Source: JAQBFJ01 sp032123435
GTDB taxonomy: Bacteria > Verrucomicrobiota > Kiritimatiellia > UBA8416 > JAQBFJ01
Reading direction: 5' to 3'
Length of the DNA stretch: 15,790 nt
NCBI GenBank assembly: GCA_032123435.1
Contig: JAQBFJ010000075.1
Span: 1-15,790, forward strand
A model generated the notes under the pieces. The model saw only the letters and a program-made list of their open reading frames with translations, was not told where the DNA came from and did no database searches. The position numbers were made by a program, and so were the translations under genes. Below are positions 6,109 through 13,603 of the stretch, one piece after another (positions within the stretch are counted from its first letter, which is position 1; each line of letters opens with the position of its first letter).

Positions 6109-7716
6109 CTACCTGAGGTCAGGCATAGGCGGCTTTTTAGTGGATATATCTTTCAGCAATTTCTCCGATGTTTTAGCAAAGCGTCCGGCAGGTTCCAGAT
6201 TCAGATAACGTTGCAGATGTTCTTTTGCGCTCTTGTTGTTTTTTTCAGCTTCATATATCAGGCCGAGCAGATAGTGGGCGTCGGCATAATCCGGTTTAAC
6301 TGCTATAGCGACTTTGAGCTGAGCAATTGCCTGAGCATTATTTTTCATTTCCCAGTATATTACACCCATCATATATCTGGCCATTATCATATCTGGATTT
6401 ATTGAAAGACAGTGAAAGAACTGGTCTTTTGCCAGGACGGGGTTTCCTTCGGTCTTATAAATGAGGCCGAGGTTATACGCTGCGTTAAGACAGTTCTTAT
6501 CCAGATGAAGCGCTTGTTTGTAATGGGTGATTGCGCCTGAAAAATCCTGTGCCTTGTGACATTTGAGGCCTGCAACCCATTCAGCGAGGGCTGCTTCCTG
6601 ATTGGAATTCTGTGTTTGTTCTGATTCTTGTTTTTCTGGATTCGGGTTGGTGTTCTCTTTTGCGCGCGGGTCATTGGGAAATTGTTTGCAAAATGTAAGA
6701 TATATATTTTGTGCCATATCGCTATATTTGAGGTGGTCTTTATAAAGGACAAACAGGAGCCAGAGAGAATCCGGGTTGTCTGGGTCTTTTACTGAGGCCT
6801 GTTTAAGCATTACAAGCGCTTTATCAAAGGCTTTTTCCGTTATTGCTTTACGGGCGGATTCAATCAGTGGTTCTGCGGGGCGGGGCTGTTTGGCGGGCGG
6901 CTTTTTTTGAGGCTGGACAGCGGTTATTTCCTGTTTTTCAAGCTTCTGTGGTTGCGCTGGTGGCGGCTGCGTTGACGCGGGCCGGGCTTTCTCCGGCAGA
7001 CTGACTGCAGGAGTTGTTGTTGACGGGTTTATTGATGTGAGAAAATTGTGGACCTTGGCAGTGCGGTTCGTATCGTCAGTTACGGCAAGATATTTTTGGA
7101 AATAATGTACGGCCCGAGAGGGGTTGTTTCTGTGGTCCCTGTTTAGTATTGCGATATTGTACAATGCCGGTGCGTAATCCGGGTCTTGCGTCAACGCATT
7201 ATCGAGGTATGAATAAGCGTTGGCGGTTGTACCGGCGCGGAATTCAAGTACGGCCAATGAAGTAAGTATTTTGGGAGAATCGGGTAATATTGCAAGTGCC
7301 TCCTGCAGGGCTTCACGTGCTTTGTTCCAATTTCCGGCATCTTGTAATACGAGTGCCAGAAATTCAAGTGGACGCGAGTCACGTGGTGAAAGTTGCGCGG
7401 CTGTTTGCAGATGGGTTTCTGCTTTTTCCAGTCGTCCCAGTTTCCAATATGAAATTCCTAGATTGCAATGGATGGACGGGTTATGAGGCATAGCGGCAAG
7501 AGCTTTCTCCAGGAATATACTTGCGGGCATATAGTTATCCTGTGACAGTTCCGTTATGCCTTTTTCCATGTTTTCTTTGGCCGTTTGAATTTGACCAGAG
7601 GTTTGATTTTCGGATATTGCATTCTGGTATGATTGGCCCATACAGATGGGAGCAGTAATTAAGGCAAGGATACTGAGAGACTTTATCATTAAGACGAGAT
7701 GTTTTCGTGAAGTCAT
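6109..7716 (-). CDS. Exported tetratricopeptide-repeat protein
   Basis: A 535-residue TPR protein, probably periplasmic or envelope-located. The N-terminus (KHLVLMIKSLSILALITAPICMG) looks like a signal peptide. A first TPR block spans about residues 40-215 (repeats such as NPSIHCNLGISYWKLGRLEKA). A proline/glutamine-rich linker follows (about 230-285, PEKARPAS, QPPPAQPQKL, KKPPAKQPRPAEP), then a partial TPR pair, a short N/Q/E-rich linker, and a second TPR block (about 395-515, including NCLNAAYNLGLIYKTEGNP and PDYADAHYLLGLIYEAEKN). TPRs mediate protein-protein contacts; the partner is unknown. The frame extends upstream to 7806, but 7716 is preferred because it opens with the signal peptide and the promoter at 7765-7792 lies inside the longer version. 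It heads the cvpA-dnaG operon. Confidence 0.85.
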   Translation of the reverse strand: MTSRKHLVLMIKSLSILALITAPICMGQSYQNAISENQTSGQIQTAKENMEKGITELSQDNYMPASIFLEKALAAMPHNPSIHCNLGISYWKLGRLEKAETHLQTAAQLSPRDSRPLEFLALVLQDAGNWNKAREALQEALAILPDSPKILTSLAVLEFRAGTTANAYSYLDNALTQDPDYAPALYNIAILNRDHRNNPSRAVHYFQKYLAVTDDTNRTAKVHNFLTSINPSTTTPAVSLPEKARPASTQPPPAQPQKLEKQEITAVQPQKKPPAKQPRPAEPLIESARKAITEKAFDKALVMLKQASVKDPDNPDSLWLLFVLYKDHLKYSDMAQNIYLTFCKQFPNDPRAKENTNPNPEKQESEQTQNSNQEAALAEWVAGLKCHKAQDFSGAITHYKQALHLDKNCLNAAYNLGLIYKTEGNPVLAKDQFFHCLSINPDMIMARYMMGVIYWEMKNNAQAIAQLKVAIAVKPDYADAHYLLGLIYEAEKNNKSAKEHLQRYLNLEPAGRFAKTSEKLLKDISTKKPPMPDLR

Positions 7717-7764
7717 TTTTGTCCCGTGTTTAGAACATGGATATTTATTCAGCCTGTTTATTTG

Positions 7765-7792
7765 AATATACATAAGACGCGCGGTCTGTCCA
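7765..7792 (-). promoter_or_regulatory. Sigma-70-type promoter of the TPR-cvpA-dnaG operon
   Basis: On the minus strand: TGGACA (7787-7792), 16-bp spacer, TATATT (7765-7770), each 5 of 6 to consensus. The predicted leader to the ATG at 7716 is about 40 nt. The same -10 hexamer and spacing occur in the promoter at 10495-10522. Confidence 0.6.
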
Positions 7793-7977
7793 TCATGAAA
7801 TGACATTCAGACCGGAGCAGGGCCGACTGATGCCGCGCTGGTGTGCCGGGTAAAAGCAGTGACATGTGGTTATTAAAGCGCGTTTTATGTTATATTTTTA
7901 TAGATTCTGAAATAAAACCTTGCACGATTTTGCGAATAATCGTAGTCTTTTTGTCCTTGTAGATTATGGGATAAAAA

Positions 7978-8181
7978 ATGAAAGAGAATATACATCCGGA
8001 ATATGGAGAAGCGACAATTACCTGCGCCTGCGGTAATGTGATACATACGCATTCAACGGTTAAAGAGATGCATGTTAACGTATGTTCGTCGTGTCATCCG
8101 TTTTATACTGGTGAAGCTGCTTTTTTAGACACGGAAGGCCGTGTTGAGCAGTTCAAGAAGCGTTACAGCAAGAAGCAATAG
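7978..8181 (+). CDS. rpmE: 50S ribosomal protein L31 (zinc-binding type)
   Basis: A 67-residue large-subunit ribosomal protein. It starts MKENIHPEYGEATITCACGN and has the four cysteines of the zinc-ribbon form (C16, C18, C36, C39), so it is the C+ type that holds Zn rather than the zinc-independent paralogue. Length is normal. The SD is weak (GGGA 6 nt before ATG). An intrinsic terminator follows directly, then prfA and prmC in the same direction, a common bacterial grouping. The 7807-7977 spacer upstream is AT-rich near 7890-7970 but I see no clear -35/-10 pair in it. Confidence 0.95.
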   Translation: MKENIHPEYGEATITCACGNVIHTHSTVKEMHVNVCSSCHPFYTGEAAFLDTEGRVEQFKKRYSKKQ

Positions 8182-8198
8182 TGTTTTTATAAATTGCG

Positions 8199-8240
8199 GG
8201 GCCAGATCGAATTAAGTGATCGATCTGGCCTGTTTTCTGT
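8199..8240 (+). terminator. Intrinsic terminator after rpmE
   Basis: An 11-bp perfect stem (GGCCAGATCGA at 8200-8210 with TCGATCTGGCC at 8220-8230), extendable by one G-T pair, with a 9-nt loop and a T-rich tail (TGTTTTCT). It separates rpmE from prfA, or attenuates read-through into it. Confidence 0.8.
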
Positions 8241-8251
8241 AAAGATTTACA
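8238..8251. promoter_or_regulatory. Short inverted repeat TGTAAA-GA-TTTACA upstream of prfA
   Basis: A perfect 6-bp inverted repeat with a 2-bp centre just past the rpmE terminator and 32 bp before the prfA start. It has the size of a dimeric regulator half-site pair but could be chance in AT-rich sequence. Confidence 0.2.
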
Positions 8252-8272
8252 CTGATATCGGGTCATTTTGCC

Positions 8273-8276
8273 GGAG
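8273..8276 (+). promoter_or_regulatory. Ribosome binding site deciding the prfA start
   Basis: GGAG ends 7 nt before the ATG at 8284. The frame is open back to 8194, but that stretch reads through the rpmE terminator and adds residues not typical of RF1. Confidence 0.7.
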
Positions 8277-8283
8277 CTTCAGT

Positions 8284-9366
8284 ATGATTAACAGCAATCA
8301 TGTAAAAAGTCTTATAGAACAATTGCCGGAGATAGAAAAGAAGCTTTCTGATCCCGCCATTATGGCCAATCAGAAGAAATTCCGTGAACTTATACAGGAA
8401 CATGCTTTGTTAAAGGAGCTTGAATTGCAGGCGCAGAAGTTCTGGAATCTGGAGAAAGAGATTATTGAACACCGGCAATTAATAGAAAGCGATGATACGG
8501 ATGCTGATCTGAAGGATCTTGCGGGGGATGAAATGGCAGAACTTGAAACTAGACTTAGTGCGGCGGAGAAGGAACTCATGGCCGCATTGCTCGATCCTGA
8601 TCCGGATGAGAAGCGCAGTGTTATAATGGAGATTCGCGCGGGGACAGGCGGCAATGAGGCCGCTCTTTTTGCAGGGGATTTGTTTCGCATGTATAACCGT
8701 TATTCCGAAGACATGGGTTGGAAGACCGGGATGATAGATGCCAATCCTTGTGAAATTGGGGGGTACAAGGAGGTGGTGTTTTCTGTGGATGGTCAAAATG
8801 TATATGGTGAGTTGCGTTATGAAATGGGGGTTCACCGTGTCCAGCGTGTTCCTGTCACGGAAGCTTCGGGCCGCATTCACACCTCGGCGGCTACGGTGGC
8901 CGTATTTCCCAAATCAGAGGCTAATGACAACATAGAGATTAATCCTGCTGAGATACGCACAGACATTTTCTGTTCTTCAGGGCCGGGCGGCCAGAGTGTT
9001 AATACAACATATTCCGCCGTTCGCATAACACATTTGCCTACTGGAATTGTGGCACAAAGCCAGGATGAGCGGTCTCAACATCGCAACAAAGAAAAGGCCA
9101 TGTCCGTTTTGAAGGCCAGGATTCTTGATCTCAAGAAGCGCGAGGAGGAGGAGAAAAAAGGAAAAGACAGGCGTTCTCAAATTGGATCGGGAGATCGCAG
9201 TGAGCGTGTGCGCACATATAATTTTCCTCAAAACAGGCTGACGGATCACAGGATTAATCTCACGTTGTATAGTCTTGACCGCATTATGGATGGGAATTTG
9301 AGTGATCTTCTGACGGCCTTGCGGGATAATGATCTCGAACTGAGACTGAAGCAAATGGAAAAGTGA
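8284..9366 (+). CDS. prfA: Peptide chain release factor 1
   Basis: RF1 reads stop codons UAA and UAG and triggers peptide release on the ribosome. The protein has 360 residues, the standard length. The PxT stop-codon recognition tripeptide is P190-V191-T192 in RVPVTEASGRIHTSAATVAV, which marks RF1 rather than RF2 (SPF). The GGQ catalytic motif is G235-G236-Q237 in SSGPGGQSVNTTYSAVRITH, followed by the conserved QDERSQHRNKEKA. Q237 is the glutamine methylated by PrmC, whose gene follows after 36 bp. The start at 8284 is chosen for its GGAG site. Confidence 0.97.
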   Translation: MINSNHVKSLIEQLPEIEKKLSDPAIMANQKKFRELIQEHALLKELELQAQKFWNLEKEIIEHRQLIESDDTDADLKDLAGDEMAELETRLSAAEKELMAALLDPDPDEKRSVIMEIRAGTGGNEAALFAGDLFRMYNRYSEDMGWKTGMIDANPCEIGGYKEVVFSVDGQNVYGELRYEMGVHRVQRVPVTEASGRIHTSAATVAVFPKSEANDNIEINPAEIRTDIFCSSGPGGQSVNTTYSAVRITHLPTGIVAQSQDERSQHRNKEKAMSVLKARILDLKKREEEEKKGKDRRSQIGSGDRSERVRTYNFPQNRLTDHRINLTLYSLDRIMDGNLSDLLTALRDNDLELRLKQMEK

Positions 9367-9402
9367 TAGAATGTTCTTGTTACGTAATTTGGCAGGCGCG
9401 GG

Positions 9403-10272
9403 ATGACAGAGCTCGGGAAAGTCGTAGACATTCTGCAAAAAGGAGCCGCATATCTTGAAAAAAGGGGTGTGCAGCAGCCGCGTCTGATCTGTGAACTGTT
9501 GGCAAGCAGGCTTTTGAAGTGCAAACGGCTTGAACTATATCTCAAATTCGACGCGGCTCTCAGTGATAAGCAGTTGTCGGCCATGCGCAGAGGGATTAAA
9601 CGTGTCGCTGACGGAGAGCCAATTCAGTATATTATTGGGCATACTGATTTTATGGGACATTGTTTTAAGGTTGACGCGCGGGCGCTTATACCGAGGCCGG
9701 AGACAGAGGGTCTGGTTGAGGATGTGCTCAAATGTGAGGCGCTTTGGAAGGAAAGAGAAGAGCATCCGGCAATTGTCGAGATAGGGGTAGGATGTGGATG
9801 TGTTATTATAAGCCTGGCTTTAGCAAAGCCTGGTGGAAAATATCTTGGGCTTGATATCAGCGCGGAGGCCATTGAATTAGCCCATGAAAATGTGAAAAAC
9901 CTGGGGTTGGAAGACAAGATTGTGCTGGCTTGCGCTGAAATGTCCGAAGTTATTGATCCTGAGACGGTTAACGCTATTGTGGCGAATCTCCCTTATATTT
10001 CTACGGTGGAATATGAGGCGTTACCTGTTCATATTCGTGATCATGAACCGCGAATCGCGCTGGACGGCGGGTTGGATGGTCTGGACATAATCAGAGCTGT
10101 TGTGCAGGATGCGGCAATTGTATTGGTCAGGGATGGTTTTCTTTTTCTTGAGATAGGAGAAAAACAGGGAGAAGCAGTCGTATCTCTGTTGGCAGAGACG
10201 GGATATCGGCATATAGAAGTACACAAGGATTTTGCCGGTAAGGACAGGGTGGTTGTCGCGCAGTTTCAATGA
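9403..10272 (+). CDS. prmC: Release factor glutamine N5-methyltransferase PrmC/HemK
   Basis: A cytoplasmic SAM-dependent enzyme that methylates the GGQ glutamine of release factors. It has 289 residues, normal for the family. An N-terminal helical domain (about 1-75) ends in EPIQYIIGHTDFMGHCFKV. The catalytic domain contains LIPRPETEGLVE, SAM motif I as VEIGVGCGCVIISLAL, LGLDISAEAIELAHEN, and the substrate motif N195-L-P-Y198 followed by ISTVEYEALPVHIRDHEP and the typical LDGGLDGLDIIR. The motif is NLPY where most PrmC proteins have NPPY. Position directly after prfA supports the assignment. The SD is poor. Confidence 0.94.
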   Translation: MTELGKVVDILQKGAAYLEKRGVQQPRLICELLASRLLKCKRLELYLKFDAALSDKQLSAMRRGIKRVADGEPIQYIIGHTDFMGHCFKVDARALIPRPETEGLVEDVLKCEALWKEREEHPAIVEIGVGCGCVIISLALAKPGGKYLGLDISAEAIELAHENVKNLGLEDKIVLACAEMSEVIDPETVNAIVANLPYISTVEYEALPVHIRDHEPRIALDGGLDGLDIIRAVVQDAAIVLVRDGFLFLEIGEKQGEAVVSLLAETGYRHIEVHKDFAGKDRVVVAQFQ

Positions 10273-10314
10273 TCATGTAACGGCAGAAAGTCATTATAAA
10301 AGAAGAGGTAGACA

Positions 10315-10503
10315 GTGTTTTTTGAAGATCTTGATGCCAGTGAAATTAAAAAGGTTGAGAGTATCGGTGTTGAGCAGACTTACGGCAAGGGTGATTTTCT
10401 GCTTCAGGAGGGAATGGTCGGCCAATCATTTTTTCTGATTATCTCCGGACACGTACAGGTGCTCAGGTCGTTGGTATATGTCACGTGTTTGCGGTTGACA
10501 TAA
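10315..10503 (+). pseudogene. Truncated cyclic-nucleotide-binding-domain gene
   Basis: The frame begins with GTG at 10315, preceded by a good AGAAGAGG site (10301-10308), and encodes 62 residues. It reads FEDLDASEIKKVESIGVEQ, then YGKGDFLLQEGMVGQSFFLIISGHVQVLRS, which is the first half of a Crp/cNMP-binding beta roll. It then degenerates into LVYVTCLRLT and stops. The second half, including the phosphate-binding cassette, is absent in all three frames, because the promoter of the next gene begins at 10495. It is probably a remnant left by a deletion, although a short translated product is possible. It lies 42 bp after prmC, so it may once have belonged to that operon. Confidence 0.6.
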
Positions 10504-10522
10504 GGATTGTGTTTTGTATATT
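10495..10522 (+). promoter_or_regulatory. Near-consensus sigma-70 promoter of the cyclophilin gene
   Basis: TTGACA (10495-10500, perfect), 16-bp spacer, TATATT (10517-10522, 5 of 6). Transcription should start near 10529, giving a leader of about 20 nt that carries AGGAGGT (10535-10541) 6 nt before the ATG. This predicts strong, independent expression of the downstream gene. Confidence 0.7.
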
Positions 10523-10547
10523 TATTTAAGGGACAGGAGGTATTGTT

Positions 10548-11219
10548 ATGGAGCGATTGGTATTTAAATTAATGACTGCGGTCTTGTTTATATGGACCGG
10601 CATGTGTGTTTATGCAGAAAGTAATGTCGTGCAACAGGTTGAAAGGAAGGTGAAAATGACAGAGAATGCGGAAAGCAGTTTACCTGACGGATTGTATGCA
10701 AAATTAGCGACATCCAAAGGCGATATAATCTGTATGCTTGAATTTGAGAAGACACCTCTTACCGTCTGTAATTTCGTCGGCTTGGCGGAAGGTTTACTCA
10801 AGACCAGTTGTCCAGCTGGAACCCGTTTCTATGATGGACTCAAATTCCATCGTGTTATACCTGATTTCATGATTCAAGGCGGATGTCCGGACGGTACCGG
10901 ACGCGGCGGGCCGGGATACAAGTTTCGTGATGAGATTAATCCCGCGCTAAAACATTCGGGGCCAGGCATCCTTTCCATGGCCAATGCCGGTCCTGGTACG
11001 AATGGAAGCCAGTTCTTCATAACGCACAAAGCGACTCCGTGGCTGGATGGGAAACATTCGGTCTTCGGACATGTGGTGGCAGGAATGGATGTTGTCAATA
11101 AGATCCAGCAAGGGGACAAGATTGAGAAGGTAACGATCATTCGTGTGGGTGAGAAGGCTAAGGTATTCAAAGCTGATCAGGCTGTCTTTGACCAATACAT
11201 ATCAAACAGTGGTCGTTGA
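10548..11219 (+). CDS. Exported cyclophilin-type peptidyl-prolyl cis-trans isomerase
   Basis: Catalyses cis-trans isomerisation of proline peptide bonds; the signal peptide (residues about 1-24, LMTAVLFIWTGMCVYA before ES) suggests action in the periplasm. It has 223 residues, with the catalytic domain from about 48. Family motifs are complete: TPLTVCNFVGLAEG, KFHRVIPDFMIQGGCP with the catalytic arginine, GRGGPGYKFRDE, GILSMANAGPGTNGSQFFIT, and TPWLDGKHSVFGHVVAGMDVV. The C-terminus adds about 25 residues beyond the usual end (VTIIRVGEKAKVFKADQAVF). It has its own strong promoter and SD, so it is likely monocistronic and independent of prmC upstream. Confidence 0.93.
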   Translation: MERLVFKLMTAVLFIWTGMCVYAESNVVQQVERKVKMTENAESSLPDGLYAKLATSKGDIICMLEFEKTPLTVCNFVGLAEGLLKTSCPAGTRFYDGLKFHRVIPDFMIQGGCPDGTGRGGPGYKFRDEINPALKHSGPGILSMANAGPGTNGSQFFITHKATPWLDGKHSVFGHVVAGMDVVNKIQQGDKIEKVTIIRVGEKAKVFKADQAVFDQYISNSGR

Positions 11220-11276
11220 GAAGTTTGTATATGTTTGATGATGTCTGGTCCGCCTTGCTGGCCGAATGTAGTGTCT

Positions 11277-11284
11277 AAAGGAGG
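11277..11284 (+). promoter_or_regulatory. Ribosome binding site of the aldo/keto reductase
   Basis: AAAGGAGG ends 2 nt before an ATG at 11287, which is too close, and 11 nt before a second in-frame ATG at 11296. The second ATG is therefore preferred, and it opens with the usual family N-terminus NYSTLGRTGLKVS. Confidence 0.55.
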
Positions 11285-11295
11285 ATATGAACAAC

Positions 11296-12399
11296 ATGAA
11301 TTATTCGACGCTGGGTAGAACAGGGCTGAAGGTATCGCGTCTTGGATTTGGGGCCATGCGGCTTCCGATGAAAGGCGATAAAATTGATCGTGCTCTTGCT
11401 ATTCCGATGATTCATTATGCTTTTGAAGCAGGAGTCAATTACATTGATACGGCTGTTGGCTACTGTAATGAGGACAGTCAGGTTGTGGTTGGTGAGGCGC
11501 TTAAAGGATGGCGGGACAAGGTAATTGTTTCCACAAAGAATCATTATTATGGCGAGGATGAAAAAGAGTGGTGGAAAAATCTGGAAAACAGTTTGAGCCG
11601 GATAAACGTGCAGTGTATCGACATTTACAATACACATGGCGTGAACAAGAAGACGCTGGGCGAATCGGTTGCCCCGCGCGTGATCAAGTGGCTCAAGAAG
11701 GCAAAAGATCAGGGAATGATCAAGCATATCTGCACATCGTTTCATGACAACGCTGATGGATTGCGGGCGGTTGTTGATTCAGACTTTTACGATTGTATTA
11801 CACTCCAGTATAATATGCTCAATTGTGAGCTTGAGGATACGATTGCCTATGCGCACGACAAGAACATGGGAATTGTCGTCATGGGGCCGGTTGGCGGGGG
11901 GAGTCTGGGCAATCCCAGTGATGTGCTTTCGGCATTGGTGCCGGGTGTAAAACGTGTTCCTGAGTTAGCGTTAAGGTTTGTTCTTTCAAATTCTAATGTT
12001 GATATCGCGCTTTCCGGCATGAGCACGATGGATCAGGTTAAGGAAAACGTCGGAATCTGGTCTGACGAGAAAAAGTTATTGCCGACGGAAATAACGCTCA
12101 TTAATGAACAGGTGAACAGGCTGAAGAAAATTGCCGGCCCTGGTTGTACTGGCTGTGGTTATTGCAAACCATGTCCGCAAGGAGTGGATATTCCCGGTGT
12201 TTTAAGTATATATAACAATGCGCGTGTGTATGGATTTTGGGAACATGCGCGAGAACAGTATGGTAGCTGGGTCAAGCGAGAAAGCGAAGGGAACAAGACG
12301 GCATCCTGGTGCAAGGAATGCGGCGAGTGCGAGAAGAAATGTCCGCAAAAGATACCCATTGTTGAACAACTTAAAGATGCCTGTAAACGTCTGAGTTAA
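11296..12399 (+). CDS. Aldo/keto reductase with C-terminal ferredoxin-like 4Fe-4S domain
   Basis: A 367-residue predicted cytoplasmic oxidoreductase. The AKR barrel (about 1-270) starts with TLGRTGLKVSRLGFGAMRLP and keeps the catalytic tetrad D51, Y56 (YIDTAVGY), K81 (VSTKNHY) and H114 (DIYNTHG). The C-terminus carries two cysteine clusters: CTGCGYCKPCPQGVDIP (about 281-297) and, near residue 335, CKECGECEKKCPQKIPI, which fits two 4Fe-4S sites. This AKR-plus-ferredoxin architecture is widespread in anaerobes; the substrate is not defined, and electron transfer between clusters and the nucleotide site is inference. The start at 11296 rather than 11287 is chosen from SD spacing. No promoter is evident in the 67-bp gap upstream. 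Confidence 0.92.
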   Translation: MNYSTLGRTGLKVSRLGFGAMRLPMKGDKIDRALAIPMIHYAFEAGVNYIDTAVGYCNEDSQVVVGEALKGWRDKVIVSTKNHYYGEDEKEWWKNLENSLSRINVQCIDIYNTHGVNKKTLGESVAPRVIKWLKKAKDQGMIKHICTSFHDNADGLRAVVDSDFYDCITLQYNMLNCELEDTIAYAHDKNMGIVVMGPVGGGSLGNPSDVLSALVPGVKRVPELALRFVLSNSNVDIALSGMSTMDQVKENVGIWSDEKKLLPTEITLINEQVNRLKKIAGPGCTGCGYCKPCPQGVDIPGVLSIYNNARVYGFWEHAREQYGSWVKRESEGNKTASWCKECGECEKKCPQKIPIVEQLKDACKRLS

Positions 12400-12520
12400 G
12401 CTTTTTATACGACGTAGAAGGTATTTAGTATAGTTTAGTTCTTTTCTTTGCATGAATCTTCGTGATAGGATTTGAACGTGTGAAGGGCGATCTGGTTGCA
12501 CGGGGAAAGGATAGACGCAG

Positions 12521-12892
12521 ATGGCAAGGATCTTGGCAGTTGATGATGAGCCTGGTATTCTTCTTATAATGAAGGCTGTGCTTGGCACGCAGAAGCATGA
12601 AGTTGTTTCAATCCAGGATGGCAACAAGGCGCTGGAGATTCTTGATTCGGATGAAAAACTCGACTGTATGATTTCAGACGTTCGCATGGATCCTGTTAAC
12701 GGCATAGAACTGCTTCAGCACGCAAAGAAGGTGCGGCCATCCATGCCAGTGATAATGGTAACGGCATTTTATTCGAATGACGCATCTGAGACGGCGCGTG
12801 GAATGGGTGCGTTTGGTTATATTTCCAAGCCTTTCAAGGCAGATGAGCTTATCTCTTTAGTGAAGCGTGCGACTGAACCCGCGAAGAACTGA
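12521..12892 (+). CDS. Stand-alone CheY-like receiver domain protein
   Basis: A 123-residue single-domain response regulator with no output domain. It retains the acidic pair D8/D9 (AVDDEPGI), phosphoacceptor D53 (MISDVRMD), switch residue T81 (MVTAFYS) and K103 (YISKPFKADEL), so it should be phosphorylatable. Single receivers act as phosphorelay intermediates or bind a partner allosterically; no kinase gene is adjacent, so its partner is unknown. The nearest kinase in the window is more than 9 kb away and has its own regulator. AAAGGA (12506-12511) precedes the ATG with 9-nt spacing. The 121-bp gap upstream shows no clear promoter. Confidence 0.92.
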   Translation: MARILAVDDEPGILLIMKAVLGTQKHEVVSIQDGNKALEILDSDEKLDCMISDVRMDPVNGIELLQHAKKVRPSMPVIMVTAFYSNDASETARGMGAFGYISKPFKADELISLVKRATEPAKN

Positions 12893-12940
12893 TTTCTGTT
12901 CTGTTTGTTCCTGGTTTCGTATTAACTTCTTTGTGTAATG

Positions 12941-13543
12941 TTAAGGTATTTCAATTTTCAGAACCATTGCTATACAGATAACCGATCCCAGCACGAGCCG
13001 GCGCGTAATACTATTGGGAAGCACTGCATCATCGATATGCAGCAGGAAATTGTCTGCACTCGTGAATATTTCCTTGCTTAATCCTGCCCATTGTTTAGTC
13101 ACAGATGCCAATTCAACATTATCGGGCCCAAGGAACCTGTGGTTGGAACCGGTAAATCCGCCTTTCAGGGTGCAAACGATATTATCGTTGGCGTCAACGA
13201 CGTCGAATGTGCCGCTAACGGAAAAGAACCTCTGTTTGAATCCTCCGATTATTACATTGTTCTCGTCAAAAACTTTAACATTCGACGCAATGAGCGGAAT
13301 GCCGCGTGTAACTCGCGCCAATTGTCCATTACCCGGAATTGTTATCAGGATATCGAATGGGGTTGTGTGTTTAAAGAGATTGAATAGGCGAAAGAATCTT
13401 GTATAACGTCCGACATTATCTTCGCGGCATTCCATGATGATCGTATTTGTTTCCGGATCCACAATGTCGTAATTATAGGCTGTTTTCAACAGGCCGGTAT
13501 GTTCCTTGATCAGGAATGTATTTTTGTTCAGTACTTCTGACAT
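12941..13543 (-). CDS. Phospholipid-scramblase / LURP-one-related family protein
   Basis: A 200-residue protein of the scramblase/tubby-like fold family. It starts FLIKEHTGLLKTAYNYDIVDPETNTIIMECRED and continues with TPFDILITIPGNGQLARV, IIGGFKQRFFSVSGTFDVVD, CTLKGGFTGSNHRFL, KQWAGLSKEIFTSADNFLLHI, and a hydrophobic C-terminal helix (LVLGSVICIAMVLKI) that could anchor it in the membrane. Bacterial members of this family are common but their function is not established; lipid scrambling is known only for some eukaryotic relatives. CTCCTT at 13550-13555 (AAGGAG on the minus strand) gives a good SD, 6 nt before the ATG. It converges on the CheY-like gene. Confidence 0.75.
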   Translation of the reverse strand: MSEVLNKNTFLIKEHTGLLKTAYNYDIVDPETNTIIMECREDNVGRYTRFFRLFNLFKHTTPFDILITIPGNGQLARVTRGIPLIASNVKVFDENNVIIGGFKQRFFSVSGTFDVVDANDNIVCTLKGGFTGSNHRFLGPDNVELASVTKQWAGLSKEIFTSADNFLLHIDDAVLPNSITRRLVLGSVICIAMVLKIEIP

Positions 13544-13603
13544 TCTTTACTCCTTCTGTGCTTTTTATAATATTATATCGAATGCGTTTTATGATAGGTA
13601 TTT

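Noticed and set aside
7717..7806. N-terminal extension of the TPR protein
   Set aside because: The longer start would place 30 polar residues before a signal peptide, and it overlaps the predicted promoter.
8194..8283. N-terminal extension of prfA from a TTG start
   Set aside because: It reads through the rpmE terminator stem, and the ATG at 8284 has GGAG at proper spacing and gives the normal RF1 length.
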